Shown: positions 16,401 to 25,970, counted from the stretch's first letter. The stretch is 64,000 bases of DNA from Streptacidiphilus sp. P02-A3a (GCF_014084105.1 NZ_CP048289.1:3605922-3669921), one strand, 5' to 3'. A program made the numbers and translations. Notes: generated by a model from the sequence alone, not told the origin.

Positions 16401-19106
16401 TCAGCACCCCACAGCGACGAGCGTCGCGGTGATGTCCCGCTTCAGCGCGGGGAACTCGGCTTCGGCCGAGATCCGCAGCGCCTCGTGGAGCCAGCTGCGG
16501 GCAGTGCCGCGGTCCGACGGATCCGTGGCCAGAGCGACGCGGGCCATGCCGTACGCGGCGCGTGCCTGGACGACCGCCTCCGAGTCGTCCTCCGCGGCGA
16601 GCACTCGTTGGTAGAGCTCGGCCGCACCTGCCGGGTCGCCGAGGGCGAGCAGCGCGTCGCCCCGGTACTGGGGCAGGAGCAGGAGCCACCGGTGATACCG
16701 GTGGTCGTCCACCCGGGCAGCGGTCCGGTCGAGGAAGTTCAGGGCGCCGGTCGGGTCGCCGGCCCGGAGGGCGTTGACTCCGAGCTCGAACAGCGCCTCG
16801 GTCTCCTCGCCCCAGTCGCCGATCTCACGAGCGAGCGCCTGCGCCCGGCGGAACTCCCGGGCGGCTTCCTCGTAGTCGCCGCGCTCGGTGGCCAGCACGC
16901 CGAGGACGTTGATCGCCGGGGCCAGGCGTCGGTTCGCGCCCGTCTCCTCGGCGAGCGCCACGGCCTTGGCCACCGTGGCCGCGGCCTGGTCGTGCTCGCC
17001 CAGAAGGCTCCAGTTGAGGCCGATGGGGGTCAGCACGAACGTCTGGTGGTCCTCGTCCCCGGACTCCCGGTACAGCGCGAGGGCCTGGGTCAACCAGTCC
17101 AGGGCCTGGCGGTAGCGGCCCATCGCGCAGGCTCCGATGCCCATGTTGTGCAGGCAGGTCGCCTCACCGTGGCGGTTGCCGGTCTCCCGCATGAGGGCGA
17201 GGGCCTCGTGAAAGAACCCGGCGCCTTCTCGGTACTGGCCCATGTCGGACAGGACACAGGCCAGATTGCCGAGGGTGGCCGCGGTCTTCACCGGGTCTCC
17301 GGCGACCTTGCGCAGCCGCAGAGCCTCACGGGTGCAGGGAAGTGCCCGATCGAAGCGTCCGGCCACGAGGTCGAAGCTTCCCTGGGCGTGCCAGAGCTCG
17401 GCCTGCGCGGCGGTGTCGCCGTCCGCCTCGGCTGCGGCGAGGCCGTGGTGAAGGCTCTCCGCCCAGTCGGAATTGAGACCGGATGCGAAGTAGTAGGACC
17501 ACAGCGCCTGGCTGAAGCGCCAGGCGTGCCCCGTCCACCCCTCGGTGGCGGCGTAGCGGATCGTCGCCAGCAGGTTCGCGCGCTCGGCGGAGAGCCAGGC
17601 GCGGGCCTCATCGCCGTCGACCGGCTCGGCCACCGGCAGCGCCGCCGGACGCGGCAGGTCGCCGTTGCGGTACCGGTTCCGGTTGACGAGGTCCGTGGCG
17701 GCGTAGACGGAGTGCAGGTACCAGTCCAGGGACCGGGTCAACGCCGCGTGCCGCTGCGAGGACGGATCAACGGCTCGACACGTCTCGGCGGCGAAGGCCC
17801 GCACCAGGTCGTGCAGCTCGTACCTGCCGAGTACCTGCTGGTGCACCAGGTGTTCGTCCTGGAGCAGCTCCAGCAACTGGTCGACCTCGTCCAGGTCCAT
17901 GCCGACCAGCGCCGCGACCGAGTCAGCGGTGACGTCCAGTCCGGGGTCGACGCCCAGCAGCCGGAAGACGCGTTGCGCGGTCCGCGGTAACCCCTGGTAC
18001 GACAGATCGAGTACCGCCGTCACGCCGGGCTCCGCGCCTGCTCCTTTGGCCAGCCGATCAGCGAGCTTCTCCAGGCTCCAGGCCGGGCGGGAGCGCAGCC
18101 GGGCGGCGGCCAGCGCCACAGCCAGGGGAAGGCCGCCGGTCAGCTCGACGATCCGGCGCGCGGCCCGCGGCTCGGCGCCGACCCGGTCCGCGCCGGCGAC
18201 CCGAGCGAGCAGTTGCAGCGACTCCTGCTCGTCGAACACCCCAAGCATCAGCACGGTCGCGTCGGGCAGTTCGGTCAGGCTACGCCGGCTGGTGACCAGC
18301 ACCAGGCAGGTCGGGCTGCTGGGAATCAGATGCCGTAGCTGGAGGGCCTCTGCGGCATTGTCCAGAACCACCAGGGCGGCGCGACCGTGCATCCGGTCCC
18401 GGAACATCGCCGCCCGCTCCTCCAGCGTCTGCGGGACCCGCTGGGCTCCCACGCCCAACTGCCGCAGAAACGCATCCAGCACGGCCGCCGGGTCGGCGGG
18501 CGGCCTGTCCGGGTCGTACCCGCGCAGGTTCGCGTACAGCTGGAGATCGGTGTACTGGCCGGCGCGGACCAGCTTGTGCGCGGCGTGCAGGGCCAACTGG
18601 GTCTTGCCGACCCCGGCCATGCCCTCGATCACCGCTACCACGACCGTGGGCTCCGCGGCCGACGGTATGGTGGCAGCCGTCATCAGCCGGTCCACCTCGT
18701 CCCGCCGACCGGTGAACGTCGCCAGGTCCGGCGGCAGTTGCCGGAACACGCCTTCCGGGCCGATGGCCTTCGCGTCCCGCTGAATGCGCAGGTACGCCGC
18801 GCGCCAGGGATCGACGGCCCGCTCGTCCAGTCCCAGTGCGCGAACGATCGCGATCATCAGGTCCAGGTCCAGGCGACGCCGCCCGACCTTGAACACGTCC
18901 ACGACCGTGGACACCGAGACGACGCGTGCCGGTCGCATCAGTGGTCCGACCTGCTTGGCCAGCGACCGGTACGAGGGCATCCCCGCCCACACGCGCAGCT
19001 CACCCAGTAAGCCGACGAACTCGGCCAGATCCTCGGCCCTGCCTGGATCCGGCATTCCGCCCTGCTGATCACCCACAACGCCCCCATGTATCTGTGCTCC
19101 TGACAA
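16401..19106 (-). CDS. HTH - NB-ARC ATPase - TPR regulator (STAND family)
   Basis: The 901-residue cytosolic protein has an N-terminal HTH-like region (about 23-110) and an NB-ARC/STAND nucleotide switch with Walker A GMAGVGKTQ (about 161-169) and Walker B ALVVLDNA (about 240). The winged-helix part and ELHDLVRAFA-type sensor follow. A C-terminal TPR array (about 550-880) carries repeats such as ATLGNLACVLSDMGQYREGAGFF. Such proteins are signal-gated ATPases used as transcriptional regulators or immune-like sensors in Streptomyces. No SARP DNA-binding domain is present. Either 19106 or the ATG at 19055 could be the start. The divergent gene is a lipoprotein, with a conserved motif in between. 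Confidence 0.88.
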   Translation of the reverse strand: MSGAQIHGGVVGDQQGGMPDPGRAEDLAEFVGLLGELRVWAGMPSYRSLAKQVGPLMRPARVVSVSTVVDVFKVGRRRLDLDLMIAIVRALGLDERAVDPWRAAYLRIQRDAKAIGPEGVFRQLPPDLATFTGRRDEVDRLMTAATIPSAAEPTVVVAVIEGMAGVGKTQLALHAAHKLVRAGQYTDLQLYANLRGYDPDRPPADPAAVLDAFLRQLGVGAQRVPQTLEERAAMFRDRMHGRAALVVLDNAAEALQLRHLIPSSPTCLVLVTSRRSLTELPDATVLMLGVFDEQESLQLLARVAGADRVGAEPRAARRIVELTGGLPLAVALAAARLRSRPAWSLEKLADRLAKGAGAEPGVTAVLDLSYQGLPRTAQRVFRLLGVDPGLDVTADSVAALVGMDLDEVDQLLELLQDEHLVHQQVLGRYELHDLVRAFAAETCRAVDPSSQRHAALTRSLDWYLHSVYAATDLVNRNRYRNGDLPRPAALPVAEPVDGDEARAWLSAERANLLATIRYAATEGWTGHAWRFSQALWSYYFASGLNSDWAESLHHGLAAAEADGDTAAQAELWHAQGSFDLVAGRFDRALPCTREALRLRKVAGDPVKTAATLGNLACVLSDMGQYREGAGFFHEALALMRETGNRHGEATCLHNMGIGACAMGRYRQALDWLTQALALYRESGDEDHQTFVLTPIGLNWSLLGEHDQAAATVAKAVALAEETGANRRLAPAINVLGVLATERGDYEEAAREFRRAQALAREIGDWGEETEALFELGVNALRAGDPTGALNFLDRTAARVDDHRYHRWLLLLPQYRGDALLALGDPAGAAELYQRVLAAEDDSEAVVQARAAYGMARVALATDPSDRGTARSWLHEALRISAEAEFPALKRDITATLVAVGC

Positions 19107-19173
19107 TCAGAGTCTATGAGCCAGCTGTACGGATCCCCCAGTGGGGCGCGTGCGTGCGGGGCCGCGTCAGGGG

Positions 19174-19203
19174 TGTACGGACTCGTACGGGAAACGCGAC
19201 TTC
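19174..19203 (+). promoter_or_regulatory. Conserved 30-bp upstream motif, copy 1
   Basis: This 30-bp block, beginning TGTACGG and ending CGACTTC with CGGGAAACG inside, matches 26 of 30 bases of the block at 44171-44200 on the opposite strand. Both point toward an exported-protein gene (here the lipoprotein at 19339) and lie next to an NB-ARC gene or its remnant. GTACGG recurs at 10-bp spacing (19175 and 19185), like an activator site next to a GGGAAAC -35-type box. The role is inferred. Confidence 0.5.
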
Positions 19204-19338
19204 AGCCAGGTGCCCGGGGGAGCCTGGTCGGGCGGGTTCACCCGAGCCCGACAGCACGGCACCCTGCGGGTGCCCCAGCACCTCGCTGACGTGAACCACC
19301 ACGCCGGGCAGCCGACGGCACTACGAGGAGGGAGTTCG

Positions 19339-20283
19339 ATGATCACGCGCCGCGGCTATGCCGCAGCCGCCGCAGTGGCATTGACGCTGACACCGGTGGT
19401 GACCGGCTGCACGGGTTCCGCCGCCGTCCATCCGGCGGGGGCCGGAACTCCGAGGTCGGCGGTGACCCCGATGCCGGTCATCGCCACCGCGACCCCGTCC
19501 CGGCCGTCGGACATCGTCCTGCCCATCACGCCCTATCTCTTCACCGACGCCCAGTCGTCGCAACTGGTCGCCGCGCATGTCAAGCTGGCCTCCGCATGCA
19601 TGAGGCGTTACGGCTTCGGCTACAGCGTCCCGGCTGCCCCGGTTGCTCCTGAGCAGCTGCCGGTGAACGAATCGCGCTACGGCGTGATGACACCGGACCA
19701 GGCACGTTACGGCTACCACTTCATGGCCGTGGAGATGAAGCGCCTGCGGGCGGGCGCCGCGCCGATCCAGGATCCACCCAAGGTGACGCCCGCGATGGCC
19801 GCTGTCCTCTGGGGCAGCTCCAGCGGGCCGGTCGACGGCCGGAGCGTGCCCAGCGGTGGTTGCAACGGAGAGGCCACCACTGAGCTCGGCGGAAGGAACG
19901 GGCGGTACGGCGATCCGGACATCGCCGAGAGCATCCAGGCAGACAGCTACGACAGGTCGCAGTCGGATCCCCGGGTGCTGAAGGCCTTCGCCGCCTGGTC
20001 GGCCTGCATGCGGGCCGACGGCTACGACTACCCGAGCCCGAACGCGGCCACCAACGACCCCCGATGGTCGGCATCCGCCGAACCGTCGGCGGCGGAGATC
20101 GCCACCGCGCGGGCGGACGTCGCCTGCAAACGGCGAACCAACCTGGTCGGCGTCTGGGCCTCCGTCGAGTCCGCCTACCAGGACGCGGCGATCGAACTGA
20201 ACGCCGACTCGCTGCGACAGGCGCGAGCCACCATGCAGCGGGAACTGCGGACCGCGGCGACCCTCCTCGGATCGTCGCAGTAA
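19339..20283 (+). CDS. Secreted lipoprotein of unknown function
   Basis: The 314-residue protein begins with a signal peptide carrying a lipobox (LTPVVTGC, Cys about residue 22), so it should be membrane-anchored on the outside. The mature protein has repeated CMR/ACMRxDG motifs: SACMRRYGFGYS (about 90) and SACMRADGYDYP (about 220). These suggest two related copies of a Cys-containing module. Further Cys follow (GGCNGEA, ACKRR). The start follows GAGGAGGGAG. This type of protein is common in Streptomyces with no known role. It heads a rightward run of exported proteins and is divergent from the STAND regulator. Confidence 0.82.
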   Translation: MITRRGYAAAAAVALTLTPVVTGCTGSAAVHPAGAGTPRSAVTPMPVIATATPSRPSDIVLPITPYLFTDAQSSQLVAAHVKLASACMRRYGFGYSVPAAPVAPEQLPVNESRYGVMTPDQARYGYHFMAVEMKRLRAGAAPIQDPPKVTPAMAAVLWGSSSGPVDGRSVPSGGCNGEATTELGGRNGRYGDPDIAESIQADSYDRSQSDPRVLKAFAAWSACMRADGYDYPSPNAATNDPRWSASAEPSAAEIATARADVACKRRTNLVGVWASVESAYQDAAIELNADSLRQARATMQRELRTAATLLGSSQ

Positions 20284-20321
20284 CCCCACCCGTACGGACC
20301 AACTACCAGGAGAGTGGCCAG

Positions 20322-20783
20322 ATTAGGCTCACATTCATCAGCACCGCGGCCGTTGTCGCCACCGCGGTTGCCGTCCTCCTCACCGCCGCGCCCGCTGAGG
20401 CGGTTCCGATCTGGCCGTGCTTCAACGCGGCCGGCACCAGCTATGACTCGATCACCTGCCTTTGGTACAACTCGGGCCAGCAGGGGTCGAGTACCGCGTT
20501 CCTGTTCAACGGCGGAGTCGACGCAACAGAGGGAACGGGTACCAGCAACGTCCCCAACCTGCAGGACTACCCATTCCTGGGCTCCGGAGCGGGACAGGGC
20601 CAGAGCGTCAAGAACCACGCCGCGACCGCCTCCAACACCTACACGACAGCGGTGGTGAAGACGGACATCTGGTACGACTCGAATTACAGCGGCAGCGTCT
20701 ACCAATTGCTGCCCGGGGACGCCCCGTACCGACTCGGAAACGGCCTCTACAACGAGGACGCATCACTTTCGTGGCAGTACTGA
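20322..20783 (+). CDS. Secreted peptidase-inhibitor-I36-like protein with apparent ATT start
   Basis: The frame encodes a clear signal peptide (ending APAEA-V) and a mature part with CLWYNSG, WYDSNYSGSVYQL and PYRLGNGLYNEDASLSW, a beta/gamma-crystallin-like I36 pattern. The upstream frame contains no ATG, GTG or TTG. Instead ATT (20322-20324) lies 7 nt after AGGAGAG (20308-20314), and ATT-AGG-CTC-ACA would encode the expected (M)RLT start of the signal peptide. So initiation at ATT, 153 residues, is the best reading. A base-call error for ATG is the alternative. The stop TGA overlaps an ATG of the next gene (TGATG). Confidence 0.75.
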   Translation: MRLTFISTAAVVATAVAVLLTAAPAEAVPIWPCFNAAGTSYDSITCLWYNSGQQGSSTAFLFNGGVDATEGTGTSNVPNLQDYPFLGSGAGQGQSVKNHAATASNTYTTAVVKTDIWYDSNYSGSVYQLLPGDAPYRLGNGLYNEDASLSWQY

Positions 20784-20800
20784 TGAAAAGGCGGAGACGA

Positions 20801-21238
20801 ATGCTGTTCAGGAATACCGCGGTGGTCGCGTTGATGGCCGCCACGCTCACCTCCGGGGTGGCGCTCGCCGGGCCCGCCTCGGCGACGGGAACGGGAGCCG
20901 GTCCCTGCCCCTACGTCTGCTTCTACTACAACTCGGGCGGTCAGGGCGCCACCATGCTGTGGAGCCCGTCGTCCGGCTGGCAGGGCATTTCCGACCTGCA
21001 GTCCTCGGACTTCTCGAACTGCAATGTCGACAACAATGCCGTCGCGTGTGCCGGACTCGGACAGACGGTCAAGAACAACACCGCGACGGTGTACAACGGC
21101 GACTTCGGCGGCCACACCGTCGCCGTTTGGTACAACTCCGGCTACAGCGGCGCCCATTACACGATCCTCAACGGGGACACGCCGTACCAGCTCGGCAACG
21201 GCCTCTACAACCAGGACGCCTCCGTTTCCGCCTGGTAG
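20801..21238 (+). CDS. Secreted peptidase-inhibitor-I36-like protein, paralogue
   Basis: The 145-residue paralogue of the preceding protein has a signal peptide (ending PASA-T), then CPYVCFYYNSGGQG, NNTATVYNGDFGGHTV, WYNSGYSGAHY and YQLGNGLYNQDASVSAW. ATG 20801 is preferred because AAGGCGGAG precedes it. The in-frame ATG 20783 overlaps the upstream stop and would add six basic residues, and coupling is possible. Relatives are extracellular, disulfide-containing beta-sandwich proteins, some inhibiting proteases. Whether these two inhibit anything is unknown. Confidence 0.82.
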   Translation: MLFRNTAVVALMAATLTSGVALAGPASATGTGAGPCPYVCFYYNSGGQGATMLWSPSSGWQGISDLQSSDFSNCNVDNNAVACAGLGQTVKNNTATVYNGDFGGHTVAVWYNSGYSGAHYTILNGDTPYQLGNGLYNQDASVSAW

Positions 21239-21344
21239 GACCCCCGCGGCCGACCCCCAGGCACTCCCAGGCACTCCCAGAGGGCCCTACCCCTGTGCTG
21301 CCTGGTCACCTCAAGCTCCGTCATTCCACTCAGGGAGAAGAACC

Positions 21345-21713
21345 ATGGGTACAAGCTTCAAGCGGGCCGCCGCGTCCAGCGCGGTGCTCCTCGCGGCGGC
21401 GGCGGCCGTCGTCGGCTTCGTGGGCGGCACCGCCCAGGCCGACAGCTTCATCGACGTGAACTCCACCATCGTCGTCCACTCCGCGCCCAACGCGAACGCC
21501 GGCCAGGTCGCGCCCGACCTGCACGCGGGGGACGGGGTCCAGGTGAACTGCTGGACCGCGGGCGGCAACGTGGGCAACGCCGGCGACGTCTGGTACCACG
21601 CGGTGACGGAGGTCTACCCGAGCGGTGAGAGCTACACCGAGGGGTGGGTCTTCGGGCCCTACCTCGACGGGGCTGCCGCGTTCCACAGCGGTGCCATTCC
21701 CAAGTGCCCCTGA
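21345..21713 (+). CDS. Small secreted SH3-like-fold candidate
   Basis: The 122-residue protein has a signal peptide (about 1-34, ending AQA-D). The mature part looks like a bacterial SH3 domain: TIVVHSAPNANAGQVAPDLHAGDGVQVNCW and a following WYHAV...GWVFGPYLD pattern. Such domains bind peptidoglycan or other ligands outside the cell. Two Cys occur in the mature part. The start follows GGGAGAAG. It follows the two I36-like genes with a 106-bp gap. Confidence 0.8.
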   Translation: MGTSFKRAAASSAVLLAAAAAVVGFVGGTAQADSFIDVNSTIVVHSAPNANAGQVAPDLHAGDGVQVNCWTAGGNVGNAGDVWYHAVTEVYPSGESYTEGWVFGPYLDGAAAFHSGAIPKCP

Positions 21714-21829
21714 TTCCCTGGCTTCAGGGACTCAACCCCAGTGGGTCCGGCGAGTGGTTCCACCGCTCGCCGGACCCGTTCTCTTCGGTAGCCGGGCGAG
21801 CGATCGAACCAGTGGAAAGGTGGGACTTC

Positions 21830-24800
21830 ATGCACGGAAGAAATTCGGGAAGAACCAGGCGTTCGCGCCGACTGGCGGCTTTGTGGATCGCCGTGGCGGC
21901 GGCGCTCGGCATGCTGGGGCAGTCCGTTGTGACCGGAGCCGCCTCGGCCGCCGTTCCCGCCCCCGGCGCGCCGACCGGTTCACTGACCGGCTCGCCGACC
22001 GCCTCGCCGACCGGCCCGGGGAGCGGTGCCTCGGTGCTGACGGCACCGGACAGTGAACTCGGGCCCGGTTGGCAGACCTCCACCGACCGGTCGGTGACGA
22101 CCAGCGGCGACGACAACGGATTGCAGGTACTGGCCGCTGACGCCAGGTCGGGCTACCAGTGGCGGACGGCGGCCACGTTGTCCGAACCGGGATTCGACAC
22201 CACGCAGTGGATCGGGCAGTCCTGTGTCACCTCATCCGGTCGCCGTGCGGTCGTGGTCTACGCGCCCAGGGAGTTCACGAACGATCAACAGGCCTTCGAC
22301 CAGGGCTCGTTCGTGGCAGTGGTCGACCTGGTCACCGGCGCGGTGCGCAAGTTGCCCTTCACGGTCGGCCTGGCCTACTACAACCCCGGCTGCGGCAGCG
22401 ATGAACAGGTCGCCCTGACCTCGCTGAGTACGGTTGGCGGCAAGACCGTCAGCACCGTGCGCCTCGTCGACGCCGCCACCGGCAGGGTCATCCGGCGGAC
22501 CACCTCACCCGGCGAGCTCTCCTCGCCGATCCCCTACCAGGGCTCAGTGGCAGCCGCCTTGGGCGACCTGCTGGTGTCCGTCGACTCCAGAGGCGCTGAA
22601 CACACCCTGGCTGTCGCCGCCGGAACGCCCTTCCGGCTGCACCCCGACAGCGGTGGAGGCCTGGCGTACCAGGTTCCGGTCGGCAAACAGGTCCAGGTCC
22701 GCCGCTTCGCCGACCGCGACTCGACGCTTCTCGGCACCACCGGCCTGGGCGACGTCCAGGTCGCCGCGACCGGCAGCCAGGTCTTTCTGATCGGGCCCGG
22801 CGCGAGCCGGTTCCCGTTGTCGGCGAAGACCCCGGGGAACTGGAAGAAGCTCGATGTCCCGGTCGATGCGGAACCCTCCACCACCGGTGCCCTGGTGGTG
22901 ACCAGCTCCACCAACCAGACCAGCGTCTCCAACGCCGAGAGCGTCGCCGCCGGTGCGGCCTCCGCCGCGACATCCAAGGCCACGGCGATTCCGGACGCGA
23001 TACACATCGGAGCCTCGGTCACCGCCACCGGGAAGTCCGTCTCCTTCGTCGTCGATCCCGCGGCCCTCAACCCACGCGCGGGCGCTGTCTCCTCGACGGC
23101 CGTCAGCGGGACCGGTGGCGGCGGGACCGGTGGCGGCACGACCTCCGGGGCGTCCGGCCGTACCGGGGCGGCGGCCCGACCGGACGGCCCACACCCGCTG
23201 ACCACCGCGGTGGACCCGGGGACGGTTCCCTGGGATCCGGATCGCGGCTGCTCGGTACCGCGCAACAATCCCGCGATCCAGACCTACCAGGCGACCGCCC
23301 AGCAGGTCGAATGGGCCGCTGACCTGGCTGTGCAGGGCCAGTTGACGTCGACCCGCCCGGCGAACTGGGAGGGCTCCGGCCTGCCGGTGTCCTGGTCTCC
23401 GCAGGGGATGTTCCCGCTGCGGCAGCTCACGGGCGGCGGTACCGTCCCGGCCCAGGTCCTCCTCGGCATCCTCGCCCAGGAGTCCAACACCATGCAGGCC
23501 AGTCCGCACGCCGTCGACTCCATCACCGGCAACGTCAACCAAGGCGGCTTCTACGGCAACGGCCAGGACTGGTCAACGGTGGACTGCGGTTACGGAGTGG
23601 GTCAGGTCACCACCGGCATGGCCATGAGCACCCCTGCCGGGACCCCGGTGGCCGACGGCAACACGGCCTACACCACGGCCGAGCAGCAGCAGGCCATCGC
23701 CACCGACTACGCCTCCAACATCGCCGCGACGCTCAACCTGCTCATCGACAAATGGAACGAGCTCAAAGCCGCGGGAATCGTCGCGGGCAACGGAGATCCA
23801 CGGTACGTCGAGAACTGGTGGTTCGCGGTGTGGGCCTACAACTCCGGCGTGGAGCCGGGGACCGCGGCATTCGGCAACACCACCGGTTGCCTGCCCGGCC
23901 CGACCTGCACCGACAACGGAGGGTCCGGCGGCAACTGGGGCCTGGGCTGGGCGAACAATCCCGCCAACCCCAGCTACCCGGCCGACCGCGGCGTCTTCAC
24001 CGACAGCGCCACGGACACCAAGACCCCCAACCACTGGACCTACCCCGAACTCGTCATGGGCTGGGCCTTCTCACCAGTGGTCCGCTTCAACTACGTCACC
24101 GGCGGCTGGGCGGAGGCCTACGCGGCAGCGAGTGGCGGCGCACAGCAGCCGACCTACCCGCCACTGATGAGTTTCTGCTCAAGTGTGGACAACTGCACTC
24201 CCGACGCCGCCGCTGACTCCAACGGCACCGCGAATTCCGCCGGGCTCTGCGGCCTCGCGAACAACCACTGCTGGTGGCACTACTCCGCCTCCTGGGTGAC
24301 CTGCGGCTCGACGGAGTGCGGGACCGCGAATGCCACGTACACCTCCAGCAGCGCCAAACCCGTCGGGACTGACATCTACCCCGCCGACTGCCGCACCCTG
24401 GGTACCGGGAGCGGATCCTCCGCCTCGGACTCGACCGGAGCGGCTCCACCTGCGGGGTCCATCGTTGTTGACGACACCGGCACCCCGAGCGTCGCCAGCT
24501 GCAACCAGACGTGGACCGACCAGGGCTCCTTCGGTCTCACCTTCGCCGACGCCCCGCCCGCCTGCGGTCCCACACCCTGCTCGGATCCGATCGACTACCC
24601 TGCGAAGATCGACTTCCACCAGCTCGGCGTCGGCTTCGGCGGCCACATCTGGTTCACTCACACTCAGCCCACCAGCGACAGCGCCGACTCCGTCACCGGT
24701 ACCTGGACGCCCCCGGCGATCAACGGCTGGACCCGCGTGTTCGTCCACGTCCCGGACAACGGGATGACCACCCAGCAAGCCGGCTACCTGGTCACCCCCG

Positions 24801-25954
24801 GTGCGGGCCAGAAGCCGGAGACCCGGTACGTCAACGCCGACCTCAGCACCAACGACTGGGTCAGCCTCGGAGTCTTCGACTTCGACTCCGCACAGCCCGA
24901 GAGCGTGTCACTCAGCAACCTGACCGCGGACGGTGACGGCACGGCGGACATCGCGTGGGACTCGGTCGCCTTCCAGGTGCTGCCCTCCAAGCCCACCGCG
25001 TTCGTGGTCCAGATGGGCGACTCCTACTCCTCCGGCGAGGGCACCGAGCCGTACCAGCCCGGCACCGACGTGGGCCCCCACGCCTCGGAGAGTTCCCAGA
25101 GCTCCCTCGGTGAGTCCTGGAACGCCTGCCGACGGAGCCAGAACTCCTGGATCCGTGACACCGTCCTCCCCAGCGTGCCCAGCGCCAATCTCGGGACGCT
25201 CGCGGACGACAACGCTGCCGCCCTCGACCTCCACTCGGTGGCATGCTCGGGCGCGTACACCTTCGACATGGACCCGAAGGAGGGAACGCCGAACAACTGG
25301 GGAGAGCTGGGCAACTACCACGAGGTGCAGCAGCTGTCATCGGGCTACCTCGACGACAACACCACCCTCGTCGCCCTGACGATCGGCGGCAACGACATCG
25401 GGTTCAGCGACGACGTCGAAGGCTGTGCCGAGCTCGACTCCTGCCCCTCGACCACGGGTGTGGAGAACTCGATCAAAAAGTACATGGCGCCGGTGACGGA
25501 TCCGACGAGTCCGACCTATGTGGCCCTCATCCTCACCGACATCCACATCGCCGCCCCGCATGCGAAGATCGTCCTGCTCGGCTATCCGGACATCTTCGAC
25601 GGCTCCACCGTCAACAGCTGCACGACCTCGGTCATGTCTCCCGATGCCATGACCCAGTTGAACTCCTGGGGGGACTATCTCGCCACCGCCGAAGCCGCCA
25701 TGGTGGCCAGCCTCCCCGCAGCCGACAACGTGACCTTCGTCAACCCGAGTACGGAATTCAACGGCTATGAGGACTGCGGCCACATAGCCAATGGCATCAA
25801 CGACTTCGTCTCCGCTCCGACCGGCCCGGGCGACTTCTCCTGCCCGGTGACGGTGGACCCGCGCAGCTGGGTCTGCGCCAGCATGGAGAGCTTCCACCCC
25901 GACAACAGCGGTACCCCCCGGTACGCCATGGCCCTTGAGGCGGCCCTGCAGTAG
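21830..25954 (+). CDS. Secreted transglycosylase-like / golvesin-like / SGNH-hydrolase fusion
   Basis: The 1374-residue exported protein has a signal region (about 1-45) and a Pro/Thr/Ser linker. A roughly 400-residue beta-rich region with a propeller-like repeat pattern follows. About 530-690 is a lysozyme-fold transglycosylase-like domain (ILAQESN with candidate Glu; GYGVGQVTTG; AVWAYNSG). About 880-1050 is a golvesin-C-terminal-like beta-sandwich. The C-terminus (about 1060-1374) is an SGNH hydrolase with GDSYSSGEG, ACSGAYT, GGNDIGF and SFHPDNSG catalytic blocks. Together these suggest cell-wall glycan cleavage plus de-esterification. The start follows GTGGAAAGG. A terminator follows the stop. 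I know each domain, not this combination. Confidence 0.85.
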   Translation: MHGRNSGRTRRSRRLAALWIAVAAALGMLGQSVVTGAASAAVPAPGAPTGSLTGSPTASPTGPGSGASVLTAPDSELGPGWQTSTDRSVTTSGDDNGLQVLAADARSGYQWRTAATLSEPGFDTTQWIGQSCVTSSGRRAVVVYAPREFTNDQQAFDQGSFVAVVDLVTGAVRKLPFTVGLAYYNPGCGSDEQVALTSLSTVGGKTVSTVRLVDAATGRVIRRTTSPGELSSPIPYQGSVAAALGDLLVSVDSRGAEHTLAVAAGTPFRLHPDSGGGLAYQVPVGKQVQVRRFADRDSTLLGTTGLGDVQVAATGSQVFLIGPGASRFPLSAKTPGNWKKLDVPVDAEPSTTGALVVTSSTNQTSVSNAESVAAGAASAATSKATAIPDAIHIGASVTATGKSVSFVVDPAALNPRAGAVSSTAVSGTGGGGTGGGTTSGASGRTGAAARPDGPHPLTTAVDPGTVPWDPDRGCSVPRNNPAIQTYQATAQQVEWAADLAVQGQLTSTRPANWEGSGLPVSWSPQGMFPLRQLTGGGTVPAQVLLGILAQESNTMQASPHAVDSITGNVNQGGFYGNGQDWSTVDCGYGVGQVTTGMAMSTPAGTPVADGNTAYTTAEQQQAIATDYASNIAATLNLLIDKWNELKAAGIVAGNGDPRYVENWWFAVWAYNSGVEPGTAAFGNTTGCLPGPTCTDNGGSGGNWGLGWANNPANPSYPADRGVFTDSATDTKTPNHWTYPELVMGWAFSPVVRFNYVTGGWAEAYAAASGGAQQPTYPPLMSFCSSVDNCTPDAAADSNGTANSAGLCGLANNHCWWHYSASWVTCGSTECGTANATYTSSSAKPVGTDIYPADCRTLGTGSGSSASDSTGAAPPAGSIVVDDTGTPSVASCNQTWTDQGSFGLTFADAPPACGPTPCSDPIDYPAKIDFHQLGVGFGGHIWFTHTQPTSDSADSVTGTWTPPAINGWTRVFVHVPDNGMTTQQAGYLVTPGAGQKPETRYVNADLSTNDWVSLGVFDFDSAQPESVSLSNLTADGDGTADIAWDSVAFQVLPSKPTAFVVQMGDSYSSGEGTEPYQPGTDVGPHASESSQSSLGESWNACRRSQNSWIRDTVLPSVPSANLGTLADDNAAALDLHSVACSGAYTFDMDPKEGTPNNWGELGNYHEVQQLSSGYLDDNTTLVALTIGGNDIGFSDDVEGCAELDSCPSTTGVENSIKKYMAPVTDPTSPTYVALILTDIHIAAPHAKIVLLGYPDIFDGSTVNSCTTSVMSPDAMTQLNSWGDYLATAEAAMVASLPAADNVTFVNPSTEFNGYEDCGHIANGINDFVSAPTGPGDFSCPVTVDPRSWVCASMESFHPDNSGTPRYAMALEAALQ

Positions 25955-25970
25955 CCGGTTCCGCTGTGCC

